From: Liriodendron chinense
Taxonomy: Eukaryota > Streptophyta > Magnoliopsida > Magnoliales > Magnoliaceae
DNA length: 64,000 nt
Direction of reading: 5' to 3'
Assembly (NCBI GenBank): GCA_003013855.2
Contig: ML058548.1
Location: forward strand, 2,232,001-2,296,000
The notes under the pieces were generated by a model, which saw nothing but the letters and a program-made list of their open reading frames with translations, ran no database searches and had not been told where the DNA came from. The position numbers and the translations under genes were made by a program. Positions 21,434 to 33,492 of the stretch are shown here, one piece after another; the first letter of the stretch is position 1, and the number at the start of each line of letters is the position of its first letter.

Positions 21434-23102
21434 TGTTGAGCTCTGAATTGTGCATATTCTAACCCCAATTCATCACATATTATGTATGGGTTGCATGATT
21501 AAAAGACTACTTTAATGCATGATTTGTGATTGTAGGAATGAGATGGAGATTTCACTAATTCAAGGCTTAAGAGCACACTTTACATACATTGAAGACTAAG
21601 CTTTGATGAGCCAAAGAAGATAAGAAAAACCTTGAAGAAATCATGTCCTGAATTGTCCTAAAAAAGCAAAGTGCAGAGCTGCAGGGCCATAAAAGTAAAA
21701 TACAAAAAGTTACAGTTTATGAAGATTGATCCAGAGATTGATTCGTCGATTAATCACCCAGCCTAAGCGAATGATCGATAGCCCTGAGCGATTGATCGCT
21801 CACAGCAGAATTGGCAGATTTGTTGCTGGACCAAAGTGCAGATTTGCAATTGATCGCCCAGCCTAAGCGATTGATCACCCAGCCTGTAGATTAATTGACA
21901 GAATTTAGATTTTTTGAGAATTGCTGCTAAAACTCTCTAGACACTTTTTGTCTTGTGCGATCCATCGCTCACCACTTGCGATCAATCGCCTAGCACAATC
22001 GATTGATCGCTCAACCCAGTTGATCAATTGCCCAATTGCCTAGAACAGAAACTGCTAATTTTAGTTTCGATTTTCTCTATGCAGTGCGTAACTTGTATGC
22101 AAATTCTTAAAGATTCTTCATTTTTGGAGTGTGAAAGCTATAAAAGGAGACCTCCACTTCATTCCTAGGGCATCTAGCAACGTGGGGAGCAAATGATTCA
22201 AGACCTAGGAGGCTTCCTAGCCTCCTACAACAGTTTTCTTCTTCTAGTTCTAGTTCTATTTTTTTATGCTTTTCATTAGTTAACCTCTTAGCCAGGGCAA
22301 AGAGGTGAAGCTTGTAGTAGATCTAAGATGCTTTAATTCGTTTTTATTGGTTTCGAGTTGGATTTTTATTGATTGAACAATGGTTTGTTGAGTTTGAATA
22401 AAGTTCTAAGTAATTTTTCTTAATTTTATGATGACTCATAGATGTTTGGAAGAATTGCTTTAGTTCTTAGTTGTTTTGCATAGATCTAGACCTATACGCT
22501 CCGAGGAATTGGATTCAAGACGCTCTAGACTTGGTTTTTCATGTGGGAACTTCAAACCAAAGTTCTACCTTTTATAAGAAGTTTGAAACATGTATTGTTT
22601 ATTTATATGATTTGGATAAAGTTCAAATTATAATATAGTTAAGCCTAGTGACAAGGTTTGATGATTATTATGATTGTGATCTTAACCCATTGGAACTAGG
22701 ATTGACCTATACATTAAGTATGCTCAAGTCCTAACTTGAATTGAGTGAATCATGTTGATGAACAACACATGGGACAGACTGTTTTGCTGAATTAACTGCT
22801 CCATATTCTAGCTAGATAGGATTTGATTTCGATTCTAATTGTGTAATTGAGAAACCAATGCGAGTTATGCATCAAGGATCGCTACAAGTGGATCCTCGAC
22901 ACCCTAGTGCTTCTTTAGATTGATAATTTCATCTCAAAGTACAGATTATTCTCTTACATTCACAATTAAAGATTATTGTAGTTTGATTTCAATTAGAGGT
23001 TATTAGGAGAAAGTCTGAGAATTCCTATATTAGTCCCTTAGAACGATATCGGTCTCTACCGAATTATTATTACATCGCAACCCTACACTTGGGGAGAGAA
23101 CA
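21434..23102 (+). repeat. 5' LTR of the 6.7-kb element
   Basis: TGTTGAGC...GAGAACA. It carries a cluster of GATTGATCG and CGATCAATCG words at about 21725-22035, and a TATA-like CTATAAAAGG near 22138 followed by the likely transcript start. Confidence 0.9.
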
Positions 23103-23107
23103 AGTTT

Positions 23108-23126
23108 TTGGCGCCGTTGCCGGGGA
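23108..23126 (+). promoter_or_regulatory. tRNA-Asp-type primer binding site
   Basis: TGGCGCCGTTGCCGGGGA lies six bases after the 5' LTR. It is complementary to the 3' end of plant tRNA-Asp, the primer used by many large plant gypsy elements. Confidence 0.85.
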
Positions 23127-23768
23127 CTTGACGGTTTTACAGAATTTCTAAAAGTAGTTTTCTATTGAAAATTTTTAGAATTTTTCTATTTGTATTAACT
23201 TAGTTTGTTTTATTTTGATTTTTCTTTTGCAGGAATTGTTAGGAAGTTGAAGTAGAAGTAAGTTGGTTTTTTTAAGTTCTCAAATCAGGTTTTGTCTTTC
23301 GAACCTTACTCTTCTTCTCCCCCTATTAATTCCTATCCTATTCATCTCTTGTAGAGTGGGTGGAGACTCCTTTTGGATCTTTGATAGGTTGGCCTTGAGC
23401 CGCCTTGATTCCTTTTGGTTGGCATAGCCGCCTTGGATTACCCTGAGCTCGGAGATTTCTCTTCTCACCCTACTCCTCTTTCTTCTTTTCTAATTTTTCT
23501 TAAAGATTCAAAGAGTGGGTGGAGTGTTCTTTTGAACCTCTATTGATAAGGAGAAATCGGTCTCTATCTTCGCTTCTGGCTTTGCCATTGTAAGACACCT
23601 TGTGCTTCGGTCTTTGAGAGAAGTAAAGGAAAGTAGGAAGAACTCTTTTTCTTTTTCTTTCCTTTCTCTTTCTTATGATCTTGTTTGTTCTTCTTTTTCT
23701 TTTCTTTTCTTTCTTTTATTTTTATTTCTAGTTTTTTTTCTTTTAGTTTTAACTTCTTAAATCTCATT

Positions 23769-24330
23769 ATGGCTGAATGGATAGGTGGTGCTTATGCATA
23801 TCTTGTGGAAGATGAGATGCCGGATCATGGAATCCAATCTCTTTATGATTGGAACCATTATAAGCATAAGTATTTTTATGAGATTCAATCAACCTCCGCT
23901 ACCCCCCAACGTAGGACGCTGCATGATTACTATGATACATATGATGAGACATGGCGTAAGACAATGGGGGAGTACTGGAATGAAGTAAAATCGAACAATG
24001 GTCAGTTGGGTAAAACACTACGCGATTACTTGGTTAAAAATAACAAGAGTGTTCCACCGAGTTTGACAAGAAGTAGGAATAAGAAAAAGGACAGGGGGAG
24101 TAATGACCAACCAGTAAAGACATTACGTGATCACTTGTATGGTTATACCTATTAACCATCTTATCAGTCTTCGTCATATAAAACGTATGGTCTTTATCAG
24201 GAGAGTCATCACACCTCTAGTCCAAAGGAAGAACCAATCATGGTCATCAACAATCGTTCTAAAACGTCTTCCTCTTATGATAACATGTACATACAAATCC
24301 TTGAGGATTTAGAAAAAGAGTACGAGTAGA
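23769..24330 (+). pseudogene. Unknown retrotransposon ORF, N-terminal part
   Basis: From the ATG at 23769 the frame reads MAEWIGGAYAYLVEDEMPD onward, about 129 codons to a TAA at 24153-24155. The same frame stays open beyond it to a TAG at 24328-24330, so the TAA is probably a decayed CAA codon. The product is hydrophilic and tyrosine-rich. It holds repeated LGKTLRDYLV / VKTLRDHLYG motifs (about residues 83-92 and 117-126) and a basic RSRNKKKDRG stretch between them. I do not recognise a gag, zinc knuckle or enzyme domain. It is the first frame after the primer site, where gag would lie, so a structural role is possible but not shown. Confidence 0.5.
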
Positions 24331-24337
24331 GCAATCG

Positions 24338-25290
24338 ATTCAAAATCACTCGCCATCTCTTGAAGACGTTGAGCCCAAAATTGGGATCACCGATTCAATC
24401 CACAATAATGGGGAGGATGAGGCTAACCAAGCCCAACCTTCTCCGGATTTAATGACTAAACTTCTAGAGGATATTGATCTTGGTGATCCCAATATCACCA
24501 TTGATTATGGTGAATCAACTATCTCTTTTAGATGTCCTGATTTTAATGATGAAGAAATTTCAATGACGGTTGACGAACCTGAAGAATCCATAAAATCTGA
24601 AAGTGATAGTGAGTTGCCTACAATGAGGGTTCCGTGGATGATTGTGAGCCCATGATTTCTTCTTCCAAAGAGCTGAATGTTTATCAGTCACCGGAAGATA
24701 TTCTTGCTAGAGAAATGGCCGAAGTTGATCTCTTTGAGTCCTTCCACCAACAACACATGCCAAATTTTATTGTGGAAGACTTCCCTTTGAGTGAGAATTC
24801 AGATTCTTTGGATGAATGCTTGGCCCACTCCCATAATCTTGATGATGAGATGATAACGGAGTTGGACATTTTGTTAGACGCGGTGTCGGTGCATGAAGAA
24901 CACCATTCCATTGATTTACACTCTTTACCATTGTTTGTAGAAGCACCGTGCAATTCTGAATTTGTGGAGGAGGCAACCCAAACTAAAGAATACTTGATGA
25001 ATGTCTCTCCACCATCATGGGTTCTTCAGCCCATTGAAAATTCTGATTGGGAGGACCCGATTTTAATCAATCACAACCCAATTCAAAATTTGAGGAGATA
25101 TCTTTTTGCTGCTCTTATCTCCTCCCATCATGCATGTGGTGTATATAAATATTGGACTTCAATGAAGAAAAACACCCATGCTTATTATCGAGTAAGACTT
25201 TGGATGGTCCTTATGAGAAACTTATTGAAATTCATGAAGATCCTGCTCAAATTTGATCATATAGTTGATCAGACTAATCAAAGGTAGTTA
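24338..25290 (+). pseudogene. Unknown acidic retrotransposon ORF, C-terminal part
   Basis: Two overlapping frames (about 24338-24655 and 24634-25287) look like one reading frame broken by a frameshift near 24640. The product is strongly acidic (PDFNDEEISMTVDEPEESI; SENSDSLDECLAHSHNLDDE). Near 25190 a third frame gives the sensible stretch KTLDGPYEKLIEIHEDPAQI before a TGA at 25253, so another frameshift lies between about 25150 and 25190. No known domain is visible. Acidic, domain-poor frames of this kind occur in non-autonomous plant LTR elements. Together with the 23769 frame it may represent one ancestral protein of about 500 residues. Confidence 0.5.
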
Positions 25291-25470
25291 GGTAGGTTAA
25301 GATTTATTTTTCTGCATTTAGGATTGAATAAGTCTCATTGAGACAATGGAAGATGCTGGAATTGATCAACTTGCTACCTCAGGTACTCTCGTTCTCACTC
25401 TCCTTTGTTTTATGTCATTGCTCTCATGTTATGCATATTGCATATCTTATTACATTGAGGATAATGTAAA

Positions 25471-25496
25471 ATTTTGGTTGGGGGGGGGGGGGGGTG
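25471..25496 (+). promoter_or_regulatory. Second polypurine-like tract inside the element
   Basis: AAAATTTTGGTTG followed by 14-15 G and TGAGAT closely resembles the genuine tract next to the right LTR (AAAATGTTGGTTGGGGGG). It lies about 1 kb upstream. It may be a central polypurine tract or a fossil of an earlier LTR border. Confidence 0.5.
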
Positions 25497-26478
25497 AGAT
25501 TCCTTAGATGAATCTACTGGACTTTGTGACATTTCGAGCAATTATGTAAAAAAATTTATATTTTTCTAGAAATTCAAAACTCCTTTGGAAAACCGTATTT
25601 CTATGCACTTGGGATGTTATAAGTACAAAAGAAAGAGAGATGAAGTGATTGATTTTGAAAACTTTGAATTACCTGTAATATGATAGTTTTCTATATGAAT
25701 TCCCCTATTTTTTATGATCGATAGAAAGTTTGAACACTTTTGAGTCTAATTCACATTACACGATTCTCATGGTTTCAAGGGATTATGTAGATTTATGGAT
25801 CGGTTAGATTCAGATTTAAGGTGTTAAGGAACCAAGCCGGGGAACTTTGTCCATCATGATCAAATGTAATTTGGGGCAAGGATTTTTATCCTATGTCGTT
25901 ACCATTACATGATTATTGCTTTAGTTCGAAGTGAGCTTTTGGATTCTTCGGCTATTAATCTTGGCTATTGATCTTAAAAAAAATAAAAAAAAAGGAAAAT
26001 TATGTAAAAAAATGGTTATTGTTGAAAATGTATTGGAAAATTCCAAAAAGGGCTACCTATTACCAACCGGGGGATGGTCTACTCGTAATTAAAGCAGGAA
26101 ATGTGACATAGTGTGAAAGTCGTCGGAAGGACGGTAAGACAAATTACTGTCATAGGGTTGTTGTTGATCTGTACACTTTTAGATCCATAATTTAGTTGAT
26201 CTATGAAGAAGATAATACTGGAAACTCATGAGATGAACATTCACTATACAAACTAGGTTGAATTTGTTCAAGTTTTTCTATTTATCAATCAATCAGCGGG
26301 GATTCTATATGAACACCTATTATGTTTGTCAGTTTAAGGTTTTAGTTTCTATCACCTAGTTTCTCTGATCTTTGCACTTGTATGTCTTGGAAAGAATAGA
26401 AGCATAGTTTCTGAAGGAGAGTTGGATTTTAGAGAATTGAATCTTATTTTATGCATATTTTGCTTGAGACTAGCAAAA
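25497..26478. other. Non-coding 3' part of the element
   Basis: Nearly 1 kb between the internal G-rich tract and the terminal polypurine tract. No coding frame or domain found. Confidence 0.5.
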
Positions 26479-26494
26479 TGTTGGTTGGGGGGTG
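26479..26494 (+). promoter_or_regulatory. Polypurine tract of the 6.7-kb element
   Basis: TGTTGGTTGGGGGGTG directly precedes the right LTR, the normal position for plus-strand priming. Confidence 0.8.
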
Positions 26495-28164
26495 TGTTGA
26501 GCTCTGAATTGTGCATATTCTAACCGCAATTCATCACATATTATGCATGGGTTGCATGATTAAAAGACTACTTTAATGCATGATTTGTGATCGTAGGAAT
26601 TAGATGGAGATTTCACTAATTCAAGGCTTAAGAGAGCACTTTACATACATTGATGACCAAGCTTTGATGAGCCAAAGAAGAGAAGAAAAACCTTGAAAAA
26701 ATCATGTTAAAAGTCTTCAATTGTCCTAAAAAAAGCAAAGTGCAGAGCTGTAGGGCCATAAAAGTAAAATGCAGAAAGTTGCAGTTTCTGAAGATTGATC
26801 CGTCGATTGATCGCCCAGCCTGAGCGATTGATCGACAGCCCTGCCGATTGATCGCTCACAGCAGAATTGACAGATTTGTTGCTGGACTACGGTGTAGATT
26901 TGCGATTAATTTCCCAGCCTGAGCGATTGATCGCCCAGCCTGTAGATCAATCGACAGAATTCAGATTTTTGAAGAATTGCTGCTGAAACTCTTTGGACAC
27001 TTTTTGTCCTGTGCGATCCATTGCTCACCACTTGCGATCAATCGCCCAGCACAATCGATTGATCGCTCAACCCAGTTGATCAATTGCCCAATCGCCCAGA
27101 ACAGAAACTGCTAATTTCAGTTCCGATTTTCTCTATGCAGTGCATAACTTGTACGCAAATTCTCGAAGATTCTTCATTTTTAGAGTGTGAAAGCTATAAA
27201 AGGAGACCTCCACTTCATTCTTAGGGCATCTAGTAATGTGGGGAGCAAAGGATTTAAGACCTAGGAGGCTTCCTAGCCTCCTACAGCAGTTTTCTTCTTC
27301 TAGTTATAGTTCTAGTTTTTTTTTTTTATGTTTTTCATTAGTTAACCTCTTAGCTAGGGCTAAGAGGTGAAGCTTGTAGTAGATCTAAGATGCTTTAATT
27401 CGTTTTTATTGGTTTCAAGTTAGATTTTTATTGATTGAACAATGGTTTGTTGAGTTTGAATAAAGTTCTAAATAGATTTTCTTAATCTTATGATGACTCA
27501 TGGATGTTTGGTGGAATTGCTTTAGTTCTTAGTTGTTTTGCATAGATCTAGACCTATACGCTCTGAGGAATCGGATTCAGGACGCTCTAGACTTGGTTCT
27601 TCATGTGGGAACTTCAAACCAAAGTTCTACTTTTTATGAGAAGTTTGAAACATGTATTACTTATTTATATGATTTGGATGAAGTTCAAATCATAATATAG
27701 TTAAGCCTAGTGATAGGGTTTGATGATTATTATGATTGTGATCTTAACCCATTAGAACTAGGATTGACCTATACATTGAGTGTGCACAAGTCCTAACTTG
27801 AATTGAGTGAATCATGTTGATGAAGAACACATGGGACATACTGTTTTGTTGAATTAATCGCTCCATATTCCGGCTAGATAGGATTTGATTTCGATTCTAG
27901 TTGTGTAATTGAGAAACCAATGCAAGTTATGCATCAAGGATCGCTACAAGTGGATCCTCGACACCCTAGTGCTTCTTTATATTGTTAATTTCATCTCAAA
28001 GTACAGATTATTCTCCTACATTCACAATTAAAGATTATTATAGTTTGATTTCAATTAGAGATTATTAGAAGAAAGTCTGAGAATTCCTATATTAGTCCTT
28101 AAGAACGATTTCGATCTCTACCGAATTATTACTACATCACAACCTTACACTTGGGGAGCGAACA
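26495..28164 (+). repeat. 3' LTR of the 6.7-kb element
   Basis: 1670 bp, colinear with 21434-23102 and ending GGGGAGCGAACA. The GATTGATCG cluster is preserved at about 26795-27100. Confidence 0.9.
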
Positions 28165-28925
28165 ATGGACGGCGTGGATATACAACACATACATAAAGGT
28201 GGGCCCAAATGTCACAGCCTCACTCAATCCGGGATCTGGGCCTACTGTGATGTAAGTTTTTCTATATCCATGCCGTTCAGCTGTTTTGCTAGCTCATTTT
28301 AGGGCATGAGCCCAACAAAAGAGGCAAACCAAAATCTTAAGTGGACCCACCACATTAAATAGTGGTGATTGAACACCCACTATTAAGAACTTATTGAGGG
28401 CCGCAAAAGTTTTGAATCAATCTGATATTTATGTTTCCTTTCATCCAGCTCCATTTGACCTTATCAACCGGTTGGATGACAAATAAATATTCCGCCAGGC
28501 CCTAGAAAGTTTTTAATGTTGGGTGTTCAATCGCCACTATTTCCAGTGGAGTGGTCCACCTGATGTGCTCATGCCCTAAAATGAAGTGGAAAAAAAAAAG
28601 GATGGAAACAAATACATCAAAGTGTGAACAAATCAGTATGATGCAAAACAAATCTTTAGTGACCCACGTTCATTACCTAACTTAGGTGGACAATGGCCTG
28701 ACTTTCTGTCCCTTCATCCCACTGGGGGCGTGTCTGATGAATGGTTAGATGGCATATGCACAACACGGTGGGCTCACTAATAATGGGGAAGGTTTTATTG
28801 CTCTCTGTCCCATCCCAAACTGTTCCTTTTTTTCTTTTTTTTTATTGCTCTCTTTCACTAGCATTGAAAGAACATATCAAATGGACGGGATGGATCTGCC
28901 AATCTGGTGGATGGTTGACCCTTTC
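28165..28925. mobile_element. Foldback element and flank, relative of 15130-16145
   Basis: Begins inside a foldback right arm (GGACGGCGTGGATATACAAC), then a second copy from about 28240 (GGGCCTACTGTGATGTAAG) to 28620. The flank to about 28900 matches 15870-16145. Confidence 0.6.
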
Positions 28926-28929
28926 ATGA

Positions 28930-29300
28930 GTGGGTCAGTTGGACCACACCACAGGAAATAATGGTGATGGAACGCCCACCATTAAAATCTTTTTGGGGGT
29001 CATAAAAACTTTGGATCAAATATCAGCTGATATTTGTGTTTACTGTTCATCCAGGCCTGTATGAGCTAATCAATAGGTTGGAATGCAAATGGCCCCCAAG
29101 AAGTTTTTAATGGTGAGTGTTCAATCACCACTATTTCTTTTGGTATGGTCTACATGAGATTTGGATCTGCCTGAGTTTTGGGTTTATGCCCGAAAATTGG
29201 GCTGGCAAAATGGATGGACAGCATGGTTAAAATACATGCCATGCATGGTGGGGCCCATAAAGCACCCAACAACATTGACCAGTACTAACCTTGGCAGTCA
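28930..29300. mobile_element. Foldback element, left arm truncated
   Basis: Runs from GACCACACCACAGGAAATAA to GCATGGTGGGGCCCAT. It is followed by GAGCAGGCTTGAATCAGGCT, which recurs near 35273 next to another foldback half. Confidence 0.5.
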
Positions 29301-29369
29301 AGATCGAGCAGGCTTGAATCAGGCTGACTCGTCCACAACTCACTGGCCGATCCAAGGCTCGACTAGACA

Positions 29370-29725
29370 ACACCACAAGAAGCAGCGGTGATGATGATGC
29401 CTACCATTGAAACCTTCCTATGGCCCACGGTGATGTCTATTAATTTGCCATCCAATCTGTTCATAAGGTCACATAGACATGGATAAAAGGAAAACACAAA
29501 TGTAGGCTTGATCCAAAACTTATTGTAGCCCGTGAAGTTTTTAATGGCATGCCTTCAATCCCCATTGTGTGGTCCACTTGAACCTTTGATCTGCCTCATT
29601 TTTGGGCTCATACCCAAAAATGATATGAAAAAATGGATGAACAGAGTGGACAAAACCCATACATCATGGTGGGCCCCACATAACCCCTTCATGGACAAGG
29701 GGCAGACACAATCCGCTTCGCAAAG
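29370..29725. mobile_element. Foldback element, left arm truncated
   Basis: Right end GGGCAGACACAATCCGCTT matches the family terminus. The right arm has ACATCATGGTGGGCCCCAC. Confidence 0.55.
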
Positions 29726-29884
29726 AGGCCGAAGATATTGATTTATAAATAATGGAAATAATTTATGTTACAAAAAAGTGATTCCCCATCATTGATATAC
29801 CACTATTATTATCGTGGGGAAGTGAGGCTATATTCAAATTAAAACGGTTTCTTAGAAAGGACTACCATGTGAAAGAAATGCGTG

Positions 29885-30160
29885 AATTTCATGTGGGGTC
29901 CACTTTGAAATATGTAGCTTATCCATGCCCGTCCATCCATTTTACAAGATGATTTGAGGGCATGATCCCAAAATTGAGGCAAATCCAAAGCTTAAGTGTA
30001 CCACACCCACAAAAGAGTGGGTTGAATGCCTATTGTTAAAAACCTTTTACACCCACTATTTCCCATGGATTTGCCTCAGTTTTGGGCTCATGCTCTAAAA
30101 TGTTCCGTTACAATGCATGGACGGCGTGGATATGTCACGAACAACACAACTCTGGAGATG
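29885..30160. mobile_element. Short foldback element with deleted centre
   Basis: Both arms are present (GTCCACTTTGAAATATGTAG and ATGGACGGCGTGGATATGTC). The central LTR-like spacer present in 500-bp copies is missing. Confidence 0.5.
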
Positions 30161-30339
30161 ATAGAGCCACATCCACATGTACTTTATTGAGCCGCGTATG
30201 TCATCTTGAGAGGTGGCTTACACAGCCCGACTTTGTTGGACCCTCCAAATAAAGGGTATGACAGCAGATAAGCTATAAAACTAAAATAATATTAATGGTA
30301 TGATTGTGATCTTTGATTTGATTTATGTTCCCTTTTTCG

Positions 30340-30845
30340 TTGAAGCCCCCTCTCCTAATGGGTCTAGGCAAGGTTATTTGGAGCCTACCGTGATATATGG
30401 GTTTCATCCACACCGTTCATCACCTTTTCTATATCATTTTAAGGTATGACCCCAAAATGAGGCAGATCCAAGCATTCAATAGACAGCACAGTGGGGATTG
30501 AACGCCCACCATTAACAACTTCTTGGGGCCACAGAGGTTTGGATCAAGCTGACATTTGTGCTTTTCCTTCATTCAGATTCATATGACCTTGTGAACAGGT
30601 TAGATGGAAATAACATCACGGTAGGCCTTAAGAATTTTTCAACAGTTGGAGTCATTATCACAGCTGCTTCCTATGGTGTGGTTCACTTGAGAAATAGATC
30701 TGCCTCATTTTTGTGGTAATATCTTAAAATGCTCTATAAAAATGGATGAACAGCTTAGATAAAATCCATACATCAAGGTGGGCCCACAGAGTCCCTGGCT
30801 GGACCTATTTTAGTATAGGAGGGGGCTGGACACAATCCGCTTACA
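30340..30845. mobile_element. Foldback MULE-type element
   Basis: Left AGCCCCCTCTCCTAATGGG pairs with the right CTATTTTAGTATAGGAGGGG. The outermost right end is GGACACAATCCGCTT. The right part is shared with 43720-43985 as part of the segmental duplication. Confidence 0.6.
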
Positions 30846-32127
30846 ATGGTATCAACTGATCGACAAGCTAATCCATTTTTTTAATATAACTATTGCTTCA
30901 TAAACTATCTAAGAGCGTGCCCCACTATTTGGACGGTTTCATTTGCGTTAATCATATTCCACGCATGCAATTTCTTGAAGTGTGTGCATATGATGCAGTA
31001 CACTCTACCATAGCATCAAAGGCTTTTCCCGGGGCTATCGCCTCAGGACAGTGTTCATGTTCTGGCGCATAGTGCCACACGTAGTTCCGCTTGGGTGGCT
31101 GTGCACACATTCTCTCTCCCATGGGCATTGCAAAATTCCACACGACCGCTAACCTGCGCTAAAAATTCAGTGTTCAAGTTTAGCCTTATTGTGTTGGGTC
31201 TCTAGTAGGCAGTCCCATCAAGACCCATTAAGATAACGGATTGAATTAATGTTTCACATGCCAAACTCATTTAATCCGTTAATACAGTATTTTGGTAATT
31301 ATTTTTAGTATAGTTAGAAATCCCTAAAAAGCAAAGACAACCAATAAGACTCTATCTCTCTTTCTCTCACACACCTTCACACACACTAGGGAGTTTTCTC
31401 CATCTTTCTACCCACGGCCACGCTTTAAAATCTCTATCGAATCGAGCCCCTTTTCCATTTCTCTGCTCACAAAAGCACGACCCATTTACTTAATGGATTA
31501 AAGGGGTCAGATTATGAGTAACCCGTTAAATTAATGAATGAGATTGAGTTTTTAGATTTTAACCTGCTTAGTTAAGGGTCAAGTTTGGGTAAAAGCATTT
31601 TTGACAAGACACCAACACGGTTCAACACTACCTGTTGCCGCCTACCCTCTCCCACCTTAAAAACTAAGGGAGAGTTATTTGATGCTCTGGTAGAGAATCA
31701 TGATTCATACGTAGTAACTCAGAAATTATACATATGTGGAAAACATGATCTCAAATTAAACTGTCCAAATTATGGAACACACTTTATCTTACTAATGAGG
31801 AAAATCAGGTTGGCTGGTAAATTCTCGTATATGATTTGTCAAGACTTGTTTCTTGAAATAGGACCATTGGATTATTTCATTTCGAGCCGTCCAATTAGTG
31901 TCCCACAATCCAATACTCGTAGCATCTAAAATAAGCTTAATTTTTGTATATTGGTACATCCAAGCTGGACCAATAATATGGACATCTTAATTTGAATTAA
32001 TTGTATAACATGTTTTTCATTTCTTCATGAAATGACTTTTAACTGCATGTTTATCATCCATTGGTCTGCAAGAGCATCAAAACTTATATACCAAAACCCC
32101 CTTTTCTATTTCTGCCTTGTTTTTAGC

Positions 32128-32630
32128 GGATTAGGTGCGGTCCCTGCCTTACCCAAGAGGTGCGGCCCTTATTGTGGGGGCCAGCTTAATCCATTTATCC
32201 TATATCCACTCCGTCCATCCGTTTTTCTAGATCATTTGATGGCATGAGACCAAAAATGAAGAGGATCCAAATCTCAAAGGGACCATACTATAAGAAACAG
32301 TGGCGATTGAAATCTCGACCATCAAGAATTTTCCTAGGCCTCACCGGAATATTTCTATGATTTTATTTTCAAATAAACCTGGATTAAAGGAAAAACAAAT
32401 ATCGTTTTGACCAAAAACTTTTGCAGTCCATATAAATTGTTAATGGTCAATCACCACGTCTTCCTATGATAAATCCTATTTGAAATTTGGGTTTGCTCCA
32501 TTTTTGGGCTCAAGCCATAGAATGACCTGAAAAAACAGATGGATGATGTGGATGTATAATAAATGCATTAAAGTGAACCCCACAGTAAGGTCCCTAGTGT
32601 CTTGAGTGAGGACGGGGCCACACCTAATCT
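32128..32630. mobile_element. Foldback element inside copy A
   Basis: Ends AGCGGATTAGGTGCGGTCCC and GGCCACACCTAATCTGCTCC. The equivalent position in copy B holds the same element (44711-45235), so it predates the duplication. Confidence 0.65.
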
Positions 32631-32775
32631 GCTCCACTTTCTAGGAGTAGAGCCCCTACCTTATGATTTTGAGAAAAACTTTGAAAAAAAAAAAAAAAAA
32701 ACTTTTGTACGACTGTGCTGAACCTTGGGTCCAATTTAGGGGAGTGGATTAGTTGTTCCCCGGGTAACACCTTAG

Positions 32776-33357
32776 TGGGGTGTGTTACTTAGAAGAAGAT
32801 ATAGTGAAGAAAAGAAAAGGAAACAAAAAGCTCTTGTTTGGCTGATGCGGGAGGCCCCACAATCTATAAGTGCCTTGGGTGACTTTCGCGTAGCCCATTG
32901 CTAGTTTGGAGGAAGATCCACTACATCTAGTGGATGGAGGTTTTAATTTCACGGCATAGGCCAAAAACTCAAGGTGAAACTCAACACGAGTGGAACAAGG
33001 TGAAGAAAACATCACCAAAATTAATGGAGACCGTTGGTATTTTTGTTGGCCATCGAGGGGCTACGTAATAATCCGATAAAATCCCACTTAGGGTTTCAAG
33101 AGTAGTCGGTTCAAATGAACATATTTGATCTTGCATGGGAGGCCATTTTACTCTTTGTTGGGACCCACTCCCTTGATTGGGTTGAAATGGGCTTTAGGTT
33201 ATGGGTCACTCAACTATCGTACCACCTAAAAAGAAACAAAGGGGTAAAATGGTCCGAAGCATCTAGTGAACAATGCTCCAAGGCCAAACTTTTATGTTCT
33301 TGCTACAGTAGAACCCTTTTGTTGACCTAGTCAACAGTTAGGTCCACTTTAGTCGTT
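32776..33357 (+). repeat. Dispersed LTR-like repeat, copy 2
   Basis: Close relative of 20717-21290, with the same GGGTGTGTTACTTAGAAGAA start. It is absent from the equivalent place in duplication copy B, so it entered copy A after the duplication or was lost from B. Confidence 0.55.
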
Positions 33358-33364
33358 AGCCCTT

Positions 33365-33492
33365 CCAAAATGCTAAGGAGACACACTAACCCTACCAGTG
33401 GTTGGGTGCATCCTGTGACTAATCGTGTGGGTGGGTGCATTGTGCAGCTAATAGGGTGGGTGTGTTGCATGACTAATAAAAAAAGTAACACC
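33365..33492 (+). mobile_element. 5'-truncated SINE fragment
   Basis: Matches the 3' part of the SINE at 33683-33864, starting at AAATGCTAAGGAGACACACT and ending in a short A run. It lacks the promoter boxes. Confidence 0.6.

Larger units (their letters stand above)
21434..28164 (+). mobile_element. Non-autonomous LTR retrotransposon, 6.7 kb
   Basis: Two LTRs of 1669 and 1670 bp (21434-23102 and 26495-28164) begin TGTTGAGCTCTG and end GGGAGxGAACA. The flanks ACGGA (21429-21433) and ATGGA (28165-28169) agree at 4 of 5. The 3.4-kb internal region has a tRNA-Asp-type primer site directly after the left LTR and a polypurine tract before the right LTR, but no recognisable gag, protease, reverse transcriptase or integrase. 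It must depend on a partner for movement. The LTRs differ at roughly 4% of positions in the first 180 bases, so it is older than the 58-kb element. It interrupts a foldback element whose uninterrupted relative is at 15000-15200. Confidence 0.92.

Noticed and set aside
30952..31143. 63-codon minus-strand frame in a duplicated block
   Set aside because: The equivalent block at 44090-44230 does not keep the frame open, so there is no sign of selection for coding.
31585..31929. 114-codon frame in duplication copy A
   Set aside because: Copy B has indels and stops in the corresponding region; not supported as a gene.
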